From assembly GCA_902797525.1 (NCBI GenBank), contig CADBSZ010000069.1, positions 1-16,778 on the forward strand: 16,778 nt of DNA, written 5' to 3'. Position numbers and translations under genes: made by a program. Of the stretch, positions 14,382 through 16,778 are shown piece after piece. The notes below the pieces were generated by a model that was not told the origin of the DNA, did no database searches, and was given only the letters and a program-made list of their open reading frames with translations. Every line of letters starts with the position of its first letter. The first letter of the stretch is position 1. Source of the DNA: an uncultured Ruminococcus sp. (lineage in GTDB: Bacteria; Bacillota; Clostridia; Oscillospirales; Acutalibacteraceae).

Positions 14382-16043
14382 ATGAATCTTACTTATGACT
14401 CTCAGATGTTTCAGAAAACCTTTGAAAGAGATTTCACCTGGCTGAACGGCTTTATGCGCAACGTGCGCCGCTTTGGCTACAAGCCCGCTGTTATTTCTCC
14501 TGTAGAAAAAAAGCAGTGGACCTACGAGGAGCTGAACGCCGATTGCAACCGCTTTGCCAACGCCATGAAACAGGACGGCGTAAAAAAGCAGGATATTGTG
14601 ATGTTTCAGCTGTTCAACAGTCCGCAGTTTTTGTTCAGCTATATCGCGCCGCAAAAGCTGGGCGCCATCGGCAATCCCGTAAACTTTAATCTTTCCGCCG
14701 GAGAAACCGCCGAGATTATGACGCACAACAAAGCGAAGGTGTATTTGTATGACAGCGAAATTGTCGAAACCGCCGTGAAGGCGATTGAGATGAGCGCGCA
14801 CAAGCCCTCGGTTGTGATTGCCGTAAATAATTCCAATAAAGAATTTACACTTCCCGAAGGACATATTTTGTATGAGGATTATGTCAAAAACGCCGGTGAA
14901 GATAATCCGCCCGTGGATTTTGCGCCGCATATTTATGACGAAGTAGTGCGTTTGCAGACCTCCGGCACAACGGGAACGCCGAAGGGCGTGCCGCTGAACA
15001 ACATCAACGAGGTGCTGTCGGCACATGATGTGATTATGCATTTCCCCCTTGCCCCCACTGACATCACCATGAACATGACGCCCTGGTTCCACCGCGGCGG
15101 TTTGCATTCGGGCGGCCCCACGCCGACGCTGTACGCAGGCGGTGCGCTGGTGATTATGCGCACCTTCAATCCGAAAACCACGCTCAGCTATGTGGAGCGG
15201 TTCGGCATTTCGTTTTTGACGGGTGTTCCGTCGGTGCTGACGCTGCTGGCGTCGCGTCAGGAAAAGCACCCCAAGGATATTTCGTCGCTCAAGGGCATTA
15301 TCACTATGGGCAGTCCGCTTGAAAAAGAAGCGTGCATCCGCTTTCAAAAAATGCTTACACCGAACATCTATAACGGCTACGGCACTACCGAATCGTTCTG
15401 GAACACTTTTCTCCGTCCCTATGATTTGCCCGAGATGTCGGGCAGCGCGGGCCGCTCCTGCACCGATGACGAGGTGCGCATTGTCAAGGTTTATGAGGAC
15501 AAAAAAGCCGAGCCGGACGACATGGTGCCCACCGACAACGCCACTGAGGGCGAGGTGATTATCCACTGCCCCGGAAAGTCCACCTACTGCTATGCGAACA
15601 ATCCGCAGGCAACCGAGGACAAATTCTATAAGGGCTGGATGTACACCGGCGACATCGGCACCTGGGATAAGCGGCAGTACATTACCATTGCCGGCAGAAA
15701 AGACGATATGATTATCAGCAAGGGCGAAAATATTTATCCCGCGCGCATTGAGGAAGTGCTGAACAGCCATCCGAAGGTTGAGGAATGCATTGTTACGGGC
15801 GTTCCCGACAGCACTCGAGGCGAATCGGTGGCGGCATATGTGATTCCTGCCGACGACAGCCTGACCGTGCAGGAGCTGCAGGATTTCTGCAACGCTTCGC
15901 CGAACATTTCAAAATATCAGGCGCCGCGCTATTACCGTTTTGTTTCCGATTTACCGCGCACCGCGACGGGTAAAAAACAGCACTTTGTGATTAAAAAGCA
16001 AGCAAAGCAAGATTTGGCGGACGGCCTGCTGTTGAAAAAATAA
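14382..16043 (+). CDS. AMP-forming acyl-CoA synthetase
   Basis: This is an ANL-superfamily enzyme that activates a carboxylic acid with ATP to the acyl-AMP, then to a CoA (or other) thioester. At 553 residues it is of usual length. Core motifs: TSGTTGTPKG (193-202), NGYGTTE (331-337), YTGDIG with Asp424, the hinge region RKDDMIISKGENIYP (439-453), and the C-terminal catalytic Lys531 in PRTATGKKQ. The segment PWFHRGGL (234-241) is typical of fatty-acyl and related ligases. No signal peptide or membrane segment is present. The start has GGAG 7 nt upstream; an in-frame ATG 32 codons earlier overlaps fabF and lacks support. It probably forms a two-gene operon with fabF. Substrate is not predictable from what I see; long- or medium-chain and aryl acids are all possible. 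Confidence 0.9.
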   Translation: MNLTYDSQMFQKTFERDFTWLNGFMRNVRRFGYKPAVISPVEKKQWTYEELNADCNRFANAMKQDGVKKQDIVMFQLFNSPQFLFSYIAPQKLGAIGNPVNFNLSAGETAEIMTHNKAKVYLYDSEIVETAVKAIEMSAHKPSVVIAVNNSNKEFTLPEGHILYEDYVKNAGEDNPPVDFAPHIYDEVVRLQTSGTTGTPKGVPLNNINEVLSAHDVIMHFPLAPTDITMNMTPWFHRGGLHSGGPTPTLYAGGALVIMRTFNPKTTLSYVERFGISFLTGVPSVLTLLASRQEKHPKDISSLKGIITMGSPLEKEACIRFQKMLTPNIYNGYGTTESFWNTFLRPYDLPEMSGSAGRSCTDDEVRIVKVYEDKKAEPDDMVPTDNATEGEVIIHCPGKSTYCYANNPQATEDKFYKGWMYTGDIGTWDKRQYITIAGRKDDMIISKGENIYPARIEEVLNSHPKVEECIVTGVPDSTRGESVAAYVIPADDSLTVQELQDFCNASPNISKYQAPRYYRFVSDLPRTATGKKQHFVIKKQAKQDLADGLLLKK

Positions 16044-16052
16044 ACAAATAAG

Positions 16053-16095
16053 AAAAAATCAGCCTCTGTCTGAACTGAACAGAGGCTGATTTTTT
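16053..16095. terminator. Bidirectional intrinsic terminator
   Basis: A perfect 17-bp inverted repeat (16053-16069 with 16079-16095) surrounds a 9-nt loop. It has a run of A on the left flank and a run of T on the right, so it works for the synthetase transcript on the plus strand and for the membrane protein gene converging from the minus strand. Confidence 0.92.
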
Positions 16096-16115
16096 ATGTG
16101 ATGTAAACCATTTTG

Positions 16116-16778
16116 TTATTTTACGTCGCGCTTTTTGAAGGCAACATAGGTCAGCGATACGAACAGTGCGATAAAAGCGACCGCAACGATCAGCGCGTTG
16201 ATGACCAAAATGTTGGTAATAGCATTGACAGAGATCATGAGCGAGTCGGGCGCGTAATCGGCAAGGTCAAAGCCTGCAACATGGAACACATTTGCAAGCA
16301 TGGCATTAATACCCATATAAACCAGCGAAAGGGTGCCGGTTGCCAAAACAACGCCGAGGATGCTGGCGAAGGTTTTGTTGCGCATGCCCATTGTCATAAA
16401 GAGCAGGATCGCGCCGATTGCCATGGAAAGCAGCCATTTGAGCAGGAAGGTCATTACGCCGCCGAGGATATTTCCGTCAACGGTGAACACACCGCCCACA
16501 ACGGCACCGAGAATGGTGGAAAGTGTGCCGACAACAAAGAAAATACAGTTGTGGATTCCGAGAACAATGAATTTTGAAATGACCATTTTTCCGCGGTTGT
16601 CAACCTGTCCGGCGATGTTTTTAACAAAGCCGCCGGTGAAGTCCGAATAGAGGAAGGAAATGGCGGAAATGAATACAAAAATCATCAGCAGGGAAAGTGA
16701 GATAGGATTTGCGAACGCTTCCGAAAGACCGATTTCTCTGATTTCCTGACCGGATGTAAACAATTTTGTCACAATCGG
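16116..16778 (-). CDS. ABC-2 type transporter permease, 5' truncated by window edge
   Basis: The reading frame runs off the right edge: the codons at 16776-16778 and 16773-16775 are still open (Pro, Ile), and the only start-like codon nearby is a GTG at 16772 with no room to see a ribosome site. About 220 residues are visible with five or six hydrophobic segments (roughly residues 23-45, 63-95, 103-130, 135-160 and 180-210 counted from that GTG). The segment GGFVKNIAGQVDNRGKMVISKFI and the C-terminal AFKKRDVK are typical of ABC-2 permeases of bacteriocin/antibiotic-export type. A partner ATPase gene would be expected just outside the window. The family call is moderate; the cargo is unknown. 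Confidence 0.7.
   Translation of the reverse strand, partial: PIVTKLFTSGQEIREIGLSEAFANPISLSLLMIFVFISAISFLYSDFTGGFVKNIAGQVDNRGKMVISKFIVLGIHNCIFFVVGTLSTILGAVVGGVFTVDGNILGGVMTFLLKWLLSMAIGAILLFMTMGMRNKTFASILGVVLATGTLSLVYMGINAMLANVFHVAGFDLADYAPDSLMISVNAITNILVINALIVAVAFIALFVSLTYVAFKKRDVK

Noticed and set aside
14379..15770. 463-codon open frame on the minus strand opposite the acyl-CoA synthetase
   Set aside because: Rich in His/Arg/Val, with no recognisable motif and no initiation site. The plus-strand frame carries all ANL motifs.

Overview
The window looks like chromosome of an anaerobic Gram-positive gut bacterium of the Oscillospiraceae/Ruminococcaceae type. Evidence: Shine-Dalgarno sites of the GGAGG type before most genes, sigma-A-like promoters (TATAAT), a type I dockerin joined to starch-binding modules by Pro/Thr linkers (the architecture of Ruminococcus amylosomes and cellulosomes), a 57-residue DUF951 protein typical of Firmicutes, and an RF1 with the Gram-positive PET tripeptide. 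Base composition is moderately GC-rich by eye, which does not favour the AT-rich R. bromii itself. The species cannot be fixed from this sequence.

Layout, left to right. (1) Positions 1-78: three perfect hairpins abutting without spacers. (2) 85-2436, minus strand: a polar amino-acid ABC importer (lipoprotein binding protein, permease, ATPase) with a clear promoter at 2503-2531. (3) 2631-6727, minus strand: a two-gene starch operon. A secreted non-catalytic protein (two CBM26-like modules, two Ig-like domains, a repeated linker, a dockerin) comes first, then a secreted GH13 alpha-amylase with its own CBM26-like module and no dockerin. A UUCG-capped terminator closes the operon. (4) 6945-11928, minus strand: a housekeeping run of DUF951 protein, prfA, tsaC/Sua5, coaE, a membrane-anchored lytic transglycosylase and an M18 aminopeptidase. 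It probably starts at the promoter at 11958-11986 and ends at the terminator near 6890-6921. (5) 11999-16043: a LysR regulator divergent from fabF and an AMP-forming acyl-CoA synthetase, with a strong extended -10 promoter and a 14-bp palindrome between them. (6) 16116-16778, minus strand: the C-terminal part of a multi-pass membrane protein of ABC-2 permease type, cut by the window edge. A perfect 17-bp bidirectional terminator separates it from the synthetase.

How the parts fit: the starch operon would let the cell bind starch, tether the binding protein to a scaffoldin (encoded elsewhere) and release maltooligosaccharides with a free amylase. The fabF/synthetase pair suggests activation of a carboxylic acid and condensation with malonyl-ACP under LysR control, but its substrate is unknown. 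The rest is ordinary transport, translation, cofactor and cell-wall metabolism. No gene-free stretch exceeds 300 bases. The longest are about 229 nt (2437-2665), 217 nt (6728-6944) and 168 nt (12911-13078), and their contents are listed. I saw no rRNA, tRNA, CRISPR array, insertion sequence or prophage gene. The least ordinary items are the dockerin starch-binding protein, the triple hairpin and the LysR-fabF-synthetase cassette.
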